Source of the DNA: Synechococcus sp. WH 7805
GTDB lineage: Bacteria > Cyanobacteriota > Cyanobacteriia > PCC-6307 > Cyanobiaceae
DNA: 64,000 nt
Direction of reading: 5' to 3'
Assembly: GCF_000153285.1 (NCBI RefSeq)
Contig: NZ_CH724168.1
Coordinates: 1,670,333 to 1,734,332, forward strand
Of this stretch, positions 7,723 to 17,728 are shown piece by piece (the first letter of the stretch is position 1; every line of letters starts with the position of its first letter). Both the position numbers and the translations under genes were made by a program. The notes below the pieces were generated by a model, which worked only from the letters and a program-made list of their open reading frames with translations, had not been told where the DNA came from and did no database searches.

Positions 7723-10704
7723 ATGGGGCGTCCTGCTCCCAAACCCAAGGCCCCGTCGGGTTCCAGGCCCGTCAATCTCAGTGGTGGAACCCTTGAGGAT
7801 GTGATTCGGGTGCGTGGTGCCCGTCAGCACAATCTCAAGAATGTCGATGTCACCATCCCCCGCAACAAGATGGTGGTGTTCACCGGTGTGAGTGGCAGCG
7901 GCAAGAGCTCCCTTGCCTTCGACACGATTTTTGCTGAGGGTCAGCGCCGCTATGTCGAGAGTCTGTCGGCCTATGCCCGCCAGTTTTTGGGTCAGGTGGA
8001 CAAGCCGGATGTGGATGCCATCGAAGGGCTTTCACCGGCAATTTCGATTGATCAGAAATCCACGAGCCACAACCCCCGTTCCACAGTGGGAACGGTCACA
8101 GAAATTCAGGACTACCTCAGACTTCTCTTCGGTCGGGCCGGAGAACCTCACTGTCCACAATGTGATCGGGCGATTCGGCCTCAGACCATCGATGAAATGG
8201 TCGATCAGATCCTCACGCTTCCTGAAGGCACCCGCTACCAGCTGCTGACGCCGCTGGTCCGAGGCAAAAAAGGCACCCACAGCAAGCTGATCAGTGGTCT
8301 TGCGGCTGAGGGATTCGCTCGTGTGCGCATCGACGGCGAAGTGCGGGAGCTTGCCGACAATATTGAGCTCGACAAGAACCATCAGCACAGCATTGAAGTG
8401 GTGGTGGATCGCTTGGTGGCCCGTGATGGCATTCAGGAGCGACTCACGGATTCCCTGAGAACGGCGCTGAAACGCGGCGATGGTCTTGCCATCGTTGAGG
8501 TGGTTCCCAAGAAGGACGAGGAGCTTCCCGAGGGTGTGGAGCGGGAGCGTCTTTATTCTGAAAACTTCGCGTGTCCTGAGCATGGGGCCGTGATGGAAGA
8601 ACTGTCGCCACGACTGTTTTCGTTCAACAGTCCTTACGGAGCCTGTGAGGCTTGTCATGGCATTGGGCATCTGCGCAAGTTCACAGCCGAGCGAGTCATC
8701 CCTGATCTTTCTCTGCCCGTGTATGCAGCCGTTGCACCCTGGGCAGAAAAAGACAATTCCTATTACTTCTCTCTGCTCTATTCAGTAGGAGAAGCATTCG
8801 GATTTGAGATCAAAACGCCATGGAAGGACCTCACTGAAGAGCAGCAAGACGTGTTGCTGAATGGAAGTCGGGATCCGATTCTGATTCAGGCGGATAGTCG
8901 CTATCGCAAGGGCAAGCCCGGGTATGAGCGGCCTTTCGAAGGCATCCTGCCGATTCTTGAGCGTCAGTTACGCGATGCCAGCGGTGAGGCCATGCGCCAG
9001 AAGCTGGAGAAATATCTGGAACTGGTGCCTTGCGCAAGCTGTGCTGGTCAACGGTTGCGGCCCGAGGCCTTATCTGTTCGGGTCGGGCCTTACCGAATCA
9101 CGGAACTCACCGCCGTCAGTGTTGGTCAGACCCTTGAGCGCATTGAGCGGCTGATGGGTGTGGGGGCTTTCGAAGCCAGTGAACCGTTGCTCACGGATCG
9201 TCAGATTCAGATCGGTGACCTGGTGCTGCGCGAGATCCGTATGCGTCTGCGTTTTCTCCTCGACGTGGGGCTGGATTACCTCAGCCTCGACAGGCCAGCG
9301 ATGACCCTCTCCGGTGGAGAGGCCCAGCGCATCCGTCTCGCTACCCAGATCGGTGCAGGACTCACCGGTGTTCTTTATGTGCTCGATGAACCGAGCATTG
9401 GTCTCCACCAGCGCGACAACGACCGCTTGCTGGCCACCCTCGAACGTCTGCGAGATCTCGGAAACACGTTGGTGGTGGTGGAGCACGACGAAGACACCAT
9501 TCGTGCCGCGGATCATCTGGTGGACATCGGCCCCGGAGCCGGTGTCCATGGTGGTCACATCGTGGCTGAGGGGTCCCTCGAGGATCTTCTGAGTGCTGAA
9601 GAATCGCTAACCGGTGCTTATCTCAGCGGCCGTCGCAGCATTCCTACACCCTCCGAGCGGCGTTCGGCCGGAACGCGCAGCCTCAAGCTTCTCAACTGTG
9701 CTCGCAACAATCTCACCGATCTGAGTGTTGAATTTCCGCTGGGTCGACTGGTGTCGGTCACTGGGGTGAGCGGTAGTGGCAAGAGCACCTTGGTCAATGA
9801 ATTGCTGCACCCTGCCCTGGAGCATGGTCTCGGTCACAAGGTGCCGTTTCCCAATGGCCTTGGTGAACTTCGGGGCATTAAATCGATCGACAAGGTGATC
9901 GTGATCGATCAGTCACCGATCGGCCGCACCCCCCGCTCCAATCCAGCCACCTACACCGGAGCTTTCGATCCGATCCGTCAGGTGTTTGCCGCCACGGTTG
10001 AGGCCAAGGCCCGTGGTTACCAGGTCGGTCAATTCAGCTTCAACGTGAAGGGAGGGCGTTGTGAGGCCTGCCGAGGTCAAGGGGTGAATGTGATTGAGAT
10101 GAATTTCCTCCCGGACGTGTATGTGCAGTGTGACGTTTGCAAGGGAGCTCGCTTCAACCGCGAGACCCTTCAGGTCACCTACAAGGGCTTCACGATTGCT
10201 GACGTTCTGCAGATGACGGTGGAACAGGCAGCGGAGGTGTTTTCAGCGATTCCTCAGGCGGCGGATCGCTTGCGCACGCTCGTGGATGTCGGTCTCGGCT
10301 ACGTGAAGTTGGGTCAGCCTGCACCCACCTTGTCTGGCGGTGAAGCCCAGCGGGTGAAGCTGGCGACCGAACTGTCCAAACGGGCCACGGGCAAGACGCT
10401 TTATCTGATCGATGAGCCCACCACGGGCCTCAGCTTCTATGACGTTCACAAGCTGATGGATGTGATGCAGCGTTTGGTGGATAAGGGCAATTCCATCATC
10501 TGCATTGAGCACAATCTGGATGTGATCCGTTGTTCGGACTGGTTGATCGACCTCGGTCCGGAAGGGGGTGACAAAGGGGGACAGATCGTGGCTTGCGGAA
10601 CTCCTGAAGAGGTGGCCCAGCATCCAACCAGTCACACGGGTCGTTATCTGGCCAAGGTTCTCGAGCAGCATCCCCCTGAAGTTGACGTTCCCCTCGCCGC
10701 CTGA
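7723..10704 (+). CDS. uvrA: Excinuclease ABC subunit A
   Basis: This is the damage-recognition ATPase of nucleotide excision repair, with about 993 residues. Two ABC modules are visible, each with Walker A (GVSGSGKSSLAFD near the start and GVSGSGKSTLVNE near residue 690) and a signature (LSGGEAQRIRLA, LSGGEAQRVKLA). Zinc-binding cysteine pairs are present, including the C-terminal CEACRGQG...CDVCKG. The start at 7723 gives MGRPAPKPK; an in-frame ATG seven codons upstream (7702) is possible. The stop overlaps the next ATG by one base, which suggests translational coupling to the downstream hydrolase. Confidence 0.97.
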   Translation: MGRPAPKPKAPSGSRPVNLSGGTLEDVIRVRGARQHNLKNVDVTIPRNKMVVFTGVSGSGKSSLAFDTIFAEGQRRYVESLSAYARQFLGQVDKPDVDAIEGLSPAISIDQKSTSHNPRSTVGTVTEIQDYLRLLFGRAGEPHCPQCDRAIRPQTIDEMVDQILTLPEGTRYQLLTPLVRGKKGTHSKLISGLAAEGFARVRIDGEVRELADNIELDKNHQHSIEVVVDRLVARDGIQERLTDSLRTALKRGDGLAIVEVVPKKDEELPEGVERERLYSENFACPEHGAVMEELSPRLFSFNSPYGACEACHGIGHLRKFTAERVIPDLSLPVYAAVAPWAEKDNSYYFSLLYSVGEAFGFEIKTPWKDLTEEQQDVLLNGSRDPILIQADSRYRKGKPGYERPFEGILPILERQLRDASGEAMRQKLEKYLELVPCASCAGQRLRPEALSVRVGPYRITELTAVSVGQTLERIERLMGVGAFEASEPLLTDRQIQIGDLVLREIRMRLRFLLDVGLDYLSLDRPAMTLSGGEAQRIRLATQIGAGLTGVLYVLDEPSIGLHQRDNDRLLATLERLRDLGNTLVVVEHDEDTIRAADHLVDIGPGAGVHGGHIVAEGSLEDLLSAEESLTGAYLSGRRSIPTPSERRSAGTRSLKLLNCARNNLTDLSVEFPLGRLVSVTGVSGSGKSTLVNELLHPALEHGLGHKVPFPNGLGELRGIKSIDKVIVIDQSPIGRTPRSNPATYTGAFDPIRQVFAATVEAKARGYQVGQFSFNVKGGRCEACRGQGVNVIEMNFLPDVYVQCDVCKGARFNRETLQVTYKGFTIADVLQMTVEQAAEVFSAIPQAADRLRTLVDVGLGYVKLGQPAPTLSGGEAQRVKLATELSKRATGKTLYLIDEPTTGLSFYDVHKLMDVMQRLVDKGNSIICIEHNLDVIRCSDWLIDLGPEGGDKGGQIVACGTPEEVAQHPTSHTGRYLAKVLEQHPPEVDVPLAA

Positions 10705-12224
10705 TGTCCCGCATTCGCTCCATCATTGCGGCGGCCGCGGCCAGCGCCGCTGTTCTCCTCACTGGGTCTCCAGCTGCTGCATTGGAGCGGCTCGTGCTGC
10801 GCCTGCCTGTTCTTGATGTGGATTTCACGATCAATTTGGGCGAAGGGCGGTCCGTTGCAGAGGTCATTCAATCCAGTCCGGATCTTGCTGATCTGGAATC
10901 GGCTTCGGATGGTCGATTGCTCGCTCTTCTTCAGAAGATTTTTCTGACTCCGTTACCGATTGAGCTTCGAGGGCTTCTGGAAGGATCGACCGGCCAGCCC
11001 TTGCTGGAGCAGGCACTCAAGGCGGCCGCTTACATCGTCAATCTCGAAGGCGTTCCCACCGATACCAGTGGATCGATGCTGACAAAGGCGTTGATTCGCG
11101 CTTACGACAACGGTCAGGACAATCTTCTCGGCTTCCTTCATCAACTGCCTGGAGAGGAGGCTTCCATCGATCTCTCCAAGCTTGGAGAGGCGGTGAACCG
11201 CTTGATGGCCAATCAAAAAGACGGCCTGGAGCTTGTGAAGGTGGGCTCTGCTGCTCAGGTGTCGTCTGAGATTTTCGAGTCTCTGCGTGATGAGACTACG
11301 AGTCGAGAAATCATCCGCGTGTCTGTACAGCACCGTGAGGAGCCTCTGGGCGTTCTCGTTGTGAAGCCACAGGGTGCGGGAAACCAACGGCTGGTGGTCA
11401 TTTCCCATGGTCTCTGGGATGACCCGGAGTCGTTTGAAGGCTGGGCCGAGGCTCTCGCTGCCAATGGCTACGTCGTTCTGCTGCCGGACCATCCAGGCAG
11501 CAATTTCAATCAGCAGAGGGCGATGCTCGCGGGTGATCAGCCGCCACCGGGTCCCGAGGAGCTGCGTTTGCGTCCTCTGGATGTGTCCGCGCTGCTGACG
11601 GCTGTCGAGAAAGGTCGGGTTCTCGCTGATCGGGACCTCAACACCAAAGAAGTGGCCGTGGTCGGCCATTCCTGGGGAGGCACGACGACGCTCCAGTTGG
11701 CGGGTGGTAGTCCAACGGATCAGAAGTTGAAAGCCCGTTGCAGCGATCTCAAGAATCCTGAGCGCAACATCAGTTGGGTTTTGCAGTGCAGTTGGCTCTC
11801 AGGGATCAACAACGCAGGCGTTGCCGATGCAAGGGTGAAGACGGTTGTGGCGGTGAGTCCTCCCCTGCGGCTTCTGTTCGATCCAGACAAGTCGCTGGAC
11901 CGGGCGGATCCGGCTCGATCCTCTCGCCCGAAGATTTTGTTGATCAGTGGAACGCGTGACTGGATTGTTCCTTCAGGCCCGGAAGCTGTGTTTCCCATGC
12001 GTGACACGCAGGCAGCCCGACTGGGCCATCGCCTGGTGCTTGTCGATAGTGGAACCCATTTCAATTTGCGCAGTTTCCGCGGGCAGGCTCTGCAGGCGGT
12101 GATCGGCCCCTTACTTCTGGCCTGGATCAATCAACAGTTGCAGGTCACGTCCTCGCCCACCTTTGAGGAAGGTCGCTGGGGCCATCCTGATCGACGACTT
12201 GTGGATGTCAGCGGTCAATTCTGA
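10704..12224 (+). CDS. Secreted DUF1400 / alpha-beta hydrolase protein
   Basis: The 506-residue protein has a signal peptide (about residues 1-26, cleavage near AAALE). A DUF1400-like N-terminal part (about 27-200) resembles the stand-alone protein at 3435-4019. It is followed by an alpha/beta hydrolase with an HG oxyanion motif (VVISHGLWDD), nucleophile elbow GHSWGG and a late catalytic His in DSGTHFNLR. It is probably an exported esterase/lipase-like enzyme of unknown substrate. Its ATG overlaps the uvrA stop by one base, so it is likely on the same transcript although unrelated to DNA repair. Confidence 0.88.
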   Translation: MSRIRSIIAAAAASAAVLLTGSPAAALERLVLRLPVLDVDFTINLGEGRSVAEVIQSSPDLADLESASDGRLLALLQKIFLTPLPIELRGLLEGSTGQPLLEQALKAAAYIVNLEGVPTDTSGSMLTKALIRAYDNGQDNLLGFLHQLPGEEASIDLSKLGEAVNRLMANQKDGLELVKVGSAAQVSSEIFESLRDETTSREIIRVSVQHREEPLGVLVVKPQGAGNQRLVVISHGLWDDPESFEGWAEALAANGYVVLLPDHPGSNFNQQRAMLAGDQPPPGPEELRLRPLDVSALLTAVEKGRVLADRDLNTKEVAVVGHSWGGTTTLQLAGGSPTDQKLKARCSDLKNPERNISWVLQCSWLSGINNAGVADARVKTVVAVSPPLRLLFDPDKSLDRADPARSSRPKILLISGTRDWIVPSGPEAVFPMRDTQAARLGHRLVLVDSGTHFNLRSFRGQALQAVIGPLLLAWINQQLQVTSSPTFEEGRWGHPDRRLVDVSGQF

Positions 12225-12446
12225 GCATCGTCTTACCACAAACTATGCCTGTTGGTATTTCGATACTTGAAGTGATCGTCGTTTTGATTTAATTCGTGCA
12301 AATTCCTTTTCAGCACAGGCTTATGGCCTGATTTGAGTCAGTGATTCGTGCACTTTCTCAGATTGTTTTCATCTTTGTTGTTGGTTAAACCCCTTATCCA
12401 TTGATCAGTCCGTCAGGGCTCTTTCCTGTCTGCTGCGGAGGATGGA
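12225..12446. other. Leader region of the sucrose-phosphate synthase gene
   Basis: This gap of about 220 bases is A/T-richer than its flanks. It holds a short hairpin (CAGGC-TTATG-GCCTG around 12317-12332) flanked by two copies of TTCGTGCA. No gene is visible. The promoter of the downstream synthase should lie here, but no clear -35/-10 pair could be assigned. Confidence 0.4.
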
Positions 12447-14609
12447 TTGGGACTGAATCTTCTTCATCTTCATCTCCATGGTCTGTTCCGTTCCCATGAT
12501 CTGGAGCTTGGACGGGATGCTGACACGGGTGGTCAGACCCTTTATGTTCTCGAACTTGTTCGAAGTCTCGCGTCTCGCGCTGAGGTTGATCACGTCGAAG
12601 TGGTCACTCGTTTGATTCAGGACCGTCGCGTGTCTGCGGATTACGCCCGGCCTGAGGAATCGATTGCTCCCGGGGCGAGCATTCGCCGCTTCAGTTTTGG
12701 TCCAAAACGCTATCTGCGTAAGGAGCAGCTTTGGCCCCATCTCGATGAGCTGGCGGATCAGCTGGTGCTTCAGCTGCAAGCTGCGGATCGGCGTCCGGAC
12801 TGGATTCATGCCCACTACGCCGATGCCGGATATGTCGGGGCCTTGGTGAGTCGACGTCTCGGCTTGCCCCTGGTGTTTACCGGTCACTCCCTGGGACGCG
12901 AAAAGTTGCGCCGTCTGCTTGCAGCAGGCGGTGATCGTGAGCAAATCGAGCAGACCTACTCCATCAGTCGTCGCATTGATGCGGAGGAACTGGCGCTTGC
13001 CCACGCGGATCTGGTGATCACCAGCACCCGTCAGGAGCGAGATCATCAATATTCCCGTTATGGGCGTTTTGAAGTGGGTCGCGCTGATGTGATTCCTCCG
13101 GGTGTGGATGCACGACGGTTTCATCCCCGCAGCACGCCGCAGGAATCAGCGGATGTTTCGGCCATGGTGCAGTCCTTTCTGAGAGAGCCGCAGCGCCCCC
13201 CGCTTCTGGCCATCTGCCGGGCTGATCGCCGCAAGAACATCCCGGCACTGGTTGAGGCCTACGGTCGATCCTCGGTTCTGCGCGAGCGTCACAATCTCCT
13301 TCTCGTGCTGGGGAATCGGGATGACTCCCGCCAGATGGATCGGCAGCAGCGGGACGTGTTTCAGCAGATCTTCGATCTGGTGGATCGTTATGACCTCTAT
13401 GGATCGGTTGCGTATCCCAAGCACCATCGCCGTGATCAGGTGCCGGCGATTTATCGCTGGGCTGCCGAGCGCAAAGGGCTGTTCGTGAATCCAGCCCTAA
13501 CCGAACCGTTTGGCCTGACGCTTTTGGAGGCCGCTGCCTCCGGGCTGCCCATGGTGGCTACAGATGACGGAGGTCCCCGCGATATTCACCGTCGTTGCGA
13601 GAACGGCCTGCTGGTGGATGTCACTGACCGCGAGTCCCTGCAGGATGGCCTCGAACGTGCTGGATCGGATCCCGGACGCTGGCGGCGCTGGAGTGACAAT
13701 GGGGTGGAAGCCGTCAGTCGTCACTACAGCTGGGATGCACATGTCTGCAGTTATCTGGCGTTAATGCAGGGGCGTCTCAGCCCCTCTGCTGCGTCGGTGA
13801 AGCTGCTTGACCGCTCTGTTGCTCAAGCCAACCCTTTGGGTGATCGCTTGCTCCTGCTCGACCTCGACAGCAGCCTCGAACAACCCGACGCTGAGCCATT
13901 GCAGGCTCTGCGTCATCAGCTCACAGCATCTGCTGAGCGGTCCATTAGGCCCGGGCTTGGCATCATCACCGGTCGGTCCCTGGCGGCCGCCAGGCAGCGA
14001 TTCACCGAATTGCAGCTATCGGATCCATGCGTCTGGATCACCCAGGCCGGAACAGAGATTCACTACGGCCAGGAGGATCAGTCCGATCGTCTCTGGGCCG
14101 CTGAGATCGGTGTGGACTGGCAGCGTGAGGGTGTGGAGCAGGCGCTGGCCGATTTAGGGGATCACATCACGCTGCAGGCCGATGACCATCAAGGTCCTTT
14201 CAAGGTCAGTTACCTGCTCAGGCAGCCAGGACCTTCCGTGCTTCCTTTGATCCGTCAGCGTCTTCGGCAGCAGCATCAAGCGGCCCGTCCCAACCTTCGC
14301 TGCCATTGGTTTCTGGATGTGCTTCCGCTTCGGGCGTCCCGCAGCGAAGCCATCCGTTTTCTTTCCCTGCGTTGGTCTCTGCCATTGGACCGGTTTCTGG
14401 TTGTCGCCAGTCAGCAGGGGGATCTTGAGTTGGTTCAAGGCCTCCCTGCTGCGGTGATTCCCTCGGATCATGACCCCTGCCTCGACGGCTGCCGCCAGCT
14501 GCAGAGGGTGTACTTCGCCGATCGAGCACGTTTATCCGGTGTCCTGGAAGGACTCCAGCACTACCGCTTCCTCAGTGCACGTTCTCGTGCGGATCAGTCT
14601 TCGATCTGA
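12447..14609 (+). CDS. spsA: Sucrose-phosphate synthase with C-terminal SPP-like domain
   Basis: The 720-residue cyanobacterial SPS makes sucrose-6-phosphate from a nucleotide-glucose and fructose-6-phosphate; sucrose is a compatible solute and carbon store. The N-terminal GT-B half (about 1-460) begins LHLHGLFRSHDLELGRDADTG, with GGQTLYVLELVRSL for the donor site and the C-terminal glycosyltransferase E-x7-E block NPALTEPFGLTLLEAAASG. The C-terminal half (about 475-720) is an HAD-like sucrose-phosphate-phosphatase domain starting LLLLDLDSSLE. The start is TTG with GGAGG a few bases upstream; the conserved N-terminus begins right there. It overlaps the convergent purT by 16 bases. Confidence 0.93.
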   Translation: MGLNLLHLHLHGLFRSHDLELGRDADTGGQTLYVLELVRSLASRAEVDHVEVVTRLIQDRRVSADYARPEESIAPGASIRRFSFGPKRYLRKEQLWPHLDELADQLVLQLQAADRRPDWIHAHYADAGYVGALVSRRLGLPLVFTGHSLGREKLRRLLAAGGDREQIEQTYSISRRIDAEELALAHADLVITSTRQERDHQYSRYGRFEVGRADVIPPGVDARRFHPRSTPQESADVSAMVQSFLREPQRPPLLAICRADRRKNIPALVEAYGRSSVLRERHNLLLVLGNRDDSRQMDRQQRDVFQQIFDLVDRYDLYGSVAYPKHHRRDQVPAIYRWAAERKGLFVNPALTEPFGLTLLEAAASGLPMVATDDGGPRDIHRRCENGLLVDVTDRESLQDGLERAGSDPGRWRRWSDNGVEAVSRHYSWDAHVCSYLALMQGRLSPSAASVKLLDRSVAQANPLGDRLLLLDLDSSLEQPDAEPLQALRHQLTASAERSIRPGLGIITGRSLAAARQRFTELQLSDPCVWITQAGTEIHYGQEDQSDRLWAAEIGVDWQREGVEQALADLGDHITLQADDHQGPFKVSYLLRQPGPSVLPLIRQRLRQQHQAARPNLRCHWFLDVLPLRASRSEAIRFLSLRWSLPLDRFLVVASQQGDLELVQGLPAAVIPSDHDPCLDGCRQLQRVYFADRARLSGVLEGLQHYRFLSARSRADQSSI

Positions 14610-15763
14610 AGGCGTACGGCTGCAGCACTGCGGTCTGCTTTGGCACGGGCCTCGGCCTGATGCTCGCCTCGGGCTAACGCCACTCCCATCCGCCGTCCCG
14701 GTCGGGCGTCACGTTTGCCGAACAGAAACACACTGGTTTCGCTTTCTTTGAGGGCCTCCTCCATGCCGTTGTAGGTCACTCGGCTGCCGTGACTGTCGGC
14801 CAAGATGACGCGGCTGGCCGCGGCATCGGCGCAACGGATCGTCGGGATCGGCAGCCCCAGAACTGCGCGCAGGTGCAGTTCGAATTCGTTGAGGTTTTGG
14901 CTGATCAAGGTCACCAGGCCGGTGTCATGGGGGCGGGGCGACAGCTCTGAGAAAATCACTTCATCTCCACAGAGAAAGAATTCCACACCGAACAGTCCGG
15001 CGCCTCCGAGGTTGTCTGTCACAGTGCGCGCCATGGCTTTGGCCTCATTCAGCTGTTTGTCGCTGAGAGCAGCTGGTTGCCAACTGCATTGGTAATCGCC
15101 GCGGGCCTGTTCATGTCCGATGGGCGGGCAGAACACTGTGGAGCCATCCTTCTGACGGATGGTGAGAAGGGTGATCTCCAGATCGAAGCGCAGGAATTCC
15201 TCCACAATCACGTGGGTGGACGTCCCCCGGGCATTGGCCATGGCTGCCTCCCAGGCCTCATTCAGTCCCTCCGGTTCATCCACAACGCTCTGGCCTTTGC
15301 CGGAGGAGCTCATCACCGGTTTCACCACCACAGGCCAGCCGAGGGCAGGGGCTTCAGCCTGCAGTTCTTCAGCACTGAAGGCGTAGGCGAAGCGCGCTGT
15401 GCGCAAGGCCAGTTCACCTGCTGCCAGATCTCGGATGCGGTCGCGATTCATGGTGACTGCCGTCGCACGCGCAGTTGGAATCACCGTGATTCCCTCATCC
15501 TCCAGTTCAGCAAGGGCATTCACCGCCAGTGCTTCGATTTCAGGGATCACAACCGTGGGCCTGTGCCGTCGCACCACCTTCAGCAGCGCTTCTTTGTCGG
15601 TCATCGCCAGCACCTCCGACACATCCGCCACCTGCATGGCTGGTGCGTCGGCGTAGCGATCGCAGGCGATCACACGGCAGCCCAAGCGCTGGGCTGCGAT
15701 GGCTACCTCCTTGCCCAGTTCACCGCTCCCCAGCAGCAGGATGGTGGCAGGCAATGTCGTCAT
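14594..15763 (-). CDS. purT: Phosphoribosylglycinamide formyltransferase 2 (formate-dependent)
   Basis: The 389-residue ATP-grasp enzyme uses formate and ATP to formylate GAR in purine synthesis. Support includes the N-terminal LLLGSGELGKEVAIAAQRLG, the ATP-grasp core with VVKPVMSSSGKGQS, FGVEFFLCGDEVIFSELSPRPHDTG and the RVTYNGMEEAL / GRRMGVALA tail typical of PurT. The length matches the family. It is probably monocistronic. The presence of purU at 26432-27295 (formate from formyl-THF) complements it by supplying formate. Confidence 0.95.
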   Translation of the reverse strand: MTTLPATILLLGSGELGKEVAIAAQRLGCRVIACDRYADAPAMQVADVSEVLAMTDKEALLKVVRRHRPTVVIPEIEALAVNALAELEDEGITVIPTARATAVTMNRDRIRDLAAGELALRTARFAYAFSAEELQAEAPALGWPVVVKPVMSSSGKGQSVVDEPEGLNEAWEAAMANARGTSTHVIVEEFLRFDLEITLLTIRQKDGSTVFCPPIGHEQARGDYQCSWQPAALSDKQLNEAKAMARTVTDNLGGAGLFGVEFFLCGDEVIFSELSPRPHDTGLVTLISQNLNEFELHLRAVLGLPIPTIRCADAAASRVILADSHGSRVTYNGMEEALKESETSVFLFGKRDARPGRRMGVALARGEHQAEARAKADRSAAAVRLQIED

Positions 15764-15807
15764 GGAAGATTCCCCGGCAGCATGAACCCATCCTCTCCCT
15801 CTGCCTG

Positions 15808-15987
15808 ATGGCCAATTCTCTGAGCTTCACCACCACTGGCTTCACAACAGCTGGGGATGCGGCGGATGGTCTTCTGTTTGGTTGGGAGATCGCCACTGTT
15901 CAGAAGTGGGCGTTGATTTATCTCGGGGTGTCGCTTCTGGCGTTTGTTGTGGTTTGGCTGGTGGGAGCCTTCAGAACGAGGTTATAA
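15808..15987 (+). CDS. Small single-pass membrane protein, unknown function
   Basis: The 59-residue ORF starts at ATG (MANSLSFTTTGFTTAGDAAD) and has one clear transmembrane helix near residues 33-54 (ALIYLGVSLLAFVVVWLVGA), followed by a short basic tail RTRL. It diverges from purT with a 44-base gap. The Thr/Ser-rich N-terminus followed by a C-terminal helix resembles small thylakoid proteins, but I do not recognise a family. It is probably real, given its composition and position in an otherwise empty gap. Confidence 0.6.
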   Translation: MANSLSFTTTGFTTAGDAADGLLFGWEIATVQKWALIYLGVSLLAFVVVWLVGAFRTRL

Positions 15988-16018
15988 GGCTGAGAGAGCG
16001 ATCAGCGGGTCGCTCCGT

Positions 16019-16267
16019 TCAGGAATTCAGGTCCTGCATCAGCGTGAGTTGACGCACGGCCGGTTCCTCATCCACGAATCCCCATGCGTTGAACACCGCC
16101 GCATCGCTGTGGTTGATCCGTTGTGCTCCGTTGTGACGTTCCAGAACGAAGCCTTGGTCAGCCATCCGGCGCATCAGTCGAGCGGCTTCCTCAAAGCGGG
16201 AGGCCATCGCTTCGAGACTGGCGCAGTCGGAGGTCAGACCGGCATCCTTCCAGGTGAAATAACTCAT
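16019..16267 (-). CDS. Conserved-looking 82-residue hypothetical protein
   Basis: The product starts MSYFTWKDAGLTSDCASLEA and consists mainly of an amphipathic helix region (ASRFEEAARLMRRMADQG) followed by a short strand-rich part. It has no signal peptide or membrane segment. It lies 11 bases downstream of mraY in the same direction, so it is probably co-transcribed with it. The function is unknown. A longer overlapping minus-strand frame exists, but this ATG gives the best start. Confidence 0.65.
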   Translation of the reverse strand: MSYFTWKDAGLTSDCASLEAMASRFEEAARLMRRMADQGFVLERHNGAQRINHSDAAVFNAWGFVDEEPAVRQLTLMQDLNS

Positions 16268-16278
16268 GGGTGTTGGGA

Positions 16279-17376
16279 TCAGTTGGGGTGAAGCCCCAGC
16301 CCCAGCATGACCAGACCTGCCGTCACCAGCCAGAACAAGGGCACCACCACCTGTTCGGGTGTTCCTCCCAGTTCGAAATGGTGATGCAGCGGCGCCATGC
16401 GGAAGATGCGGCGCCCTTGACCATCGGCTCCCTTGGTGGCTTTGAACACCCACACCTGCACAATCACTGAAAGGGACTCGGCGAGAAAGACCCCGCCCAT
16501 CACAAGAAGGGGCCAGAGACTGTCGGAGAGAAGGGACACGGCGGTGAGCGCTGCTCCCATCGCCAAGGAGCCTGTATCGCCCATGAACACCTTGGCGGGA
16601 TTGCGGTTGTGGATCAGAAATCCCAGCCAGCATCCAGCCATGGCCATGCAAAATCCCGCCAGCGCCGGATCGCCGCCATTGCCTCGAAGCATTAGTTGCA
16701 GGGCTAGCCCTGCGAACACCAGAGCTCCGCAACCGGATGCCAGACCATCGAGGCCATCGGTGAGGTTGGTGGCATTGCTCTCGGCAAGAAACACAAACAG
16801 AGCCAAGGGCCAGATCAGCCAATGGAGTGAAAGCTCCTGATTGAACGGAAGGCTCACTGTGTTTGCCATCCAGCCCTGCCATCCAGCCCAGCCCAGGAAC
16901 AGCACAGCTGCAGTGGCCTGAAGCAGCAGCTTGCCCCGGGGTGTGAGTCCGGTGTTGGTGCGTTTGGTCAGGCTGCTCCAGTCATCCACACCACCGATGA
17001 CCATGTACGCGAGGGTGACCAGGGCGATGGCGAGAAGCTGCTGCGCGCTGCGCCCTTCGCTGCTCACGAGGCCCCCGATGATCACGCCCACGGGAACAAC
17101 GAGTAACCCGCCCATCGTGGGAGTGCCTGATTTGCTGAGGTGGCCCTGAGGGCCTTCCGTTCGAATCACCTGACCCATTTTCAGGGCGCGCAACCTGGGG
17201 ACTCCCCACCAGGTGATCAGTGTTGACACCAGCATCGCTGCCATGAGCGGCAGGCTCAACAGGCTGTTGGGGATCAAGCGGTCCGAAACAAAGGCCGCAG
17301 TGCTGACCGCGCCGATCAGAACAGCGGCCGGCCATCGACCATCAAGACGAGATGTCTGGTCCGAAGCGTCGCTCAA
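16279..17376 (-). CDS. mraY: Phospho-N-acetylmuramoyl-pentapeptide transferase (MraY)
   Basis: This integral membrane enzyme forms lipid I from UDP-MurNAc-pentapeptide and undecaprenyl phosphate in peptidoglycan synthesis. The 365-residue protein has about ten hydrophobic helices, the catalytic acidic motifs VIGGVDDW and [13 protein letters not shown], and the cytoplasmic MAPLHHHFE loop. The last is diagnostic for MraY against the related WecA. It is probably the first gene of a two-gene unit with the 82-residue protein. Confidence 0.96.
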   Translation of the reverse strand: MSDASDQTSRLDGRWPAAVLIGAVSTAAFVSDRLIPNSLLSLPLMAAMLVSTLITWWGVPRLRALKMGQVIRTEGPQGHLSKSGTPTMGGLLVVPVGVIIGGLVSSEGRSAQQLLAIALVTLAYMVIGGVDDWSSLTKRTNTGLTPRGKLLLQATAAVLFLGWAGWQGWMANTVSLPFNQELSLHWLIWPLALFVFLAESNATNLTDGLDGLASGCGALVFAGLALQLMLRGNGGDPALAGFCMAMAGCWLGFLIHNRNPAKVFMGDTGSLAMGAALTAVSLLSDSLWPLLVMGGVFLAESLSVIVQVWVFKATKGADGQGRRIFRMAPLHHHFELGGTPEQVVVPLFWLVTAGLVMLGLGLHPN

Positions 17377-17406
17377 AACCCAACCGCAAATCGGCTGGAC
17401 GTTAAA

Positions 17407-17658
17407 TCAGTCTTCCCAGTTTTCTTCGTTCTGCTCGTCGGCAGCGTTGTAGTCCTCTTTCTCACCCATGAGAGCTGACAGCTCCTCTTCTTCCACAGTG
17501 CTCACTTCAGGAGAGCTGGATTCTTCATCCTCCACCAGTCGCCCACTGGTTTCGAGCCAGCTCAGCAGATCAGGCTCTTCCCTCAGGGGGAGCACCGGAG
17601 CGGGTTCCTTTCGGCCGTAGCGGGTGAGAGCTGGATTGACGCCGTCAAGGGCGCTCAT
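17407..17658 (-). CDS. DUF3134-like small protein
   Basis: The 83-residue product has the core APVLPLREEPDLLSWLETSGRLV, which matches the cyanobacterial DUF3134 family as I recall it, followed by a strongly acidic Glu/Asp-rich tail. I chose the internal ATG (MSALDGVNP) because the family begins shortly before this core; an upstream in-frame ATG at 17736 would overlap the divergent gene. The function is unknown. Confidence 0.75.
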   Translation of the reverse strand: MSALDGVNPALTRYGRKEPAPVLPLREEPDLLSWLETSGRLVEDEESSSPEVSTVEEEELSALMGEKEDYNAADEQNEENWED

Positions 17659-17728
17659 GTCCGTGAGGGCTGAGGACAAGATCTCGCAAGCCAATCCGCC
17701 ATCATAGAAGACAGTCCGTGACAGTTCC

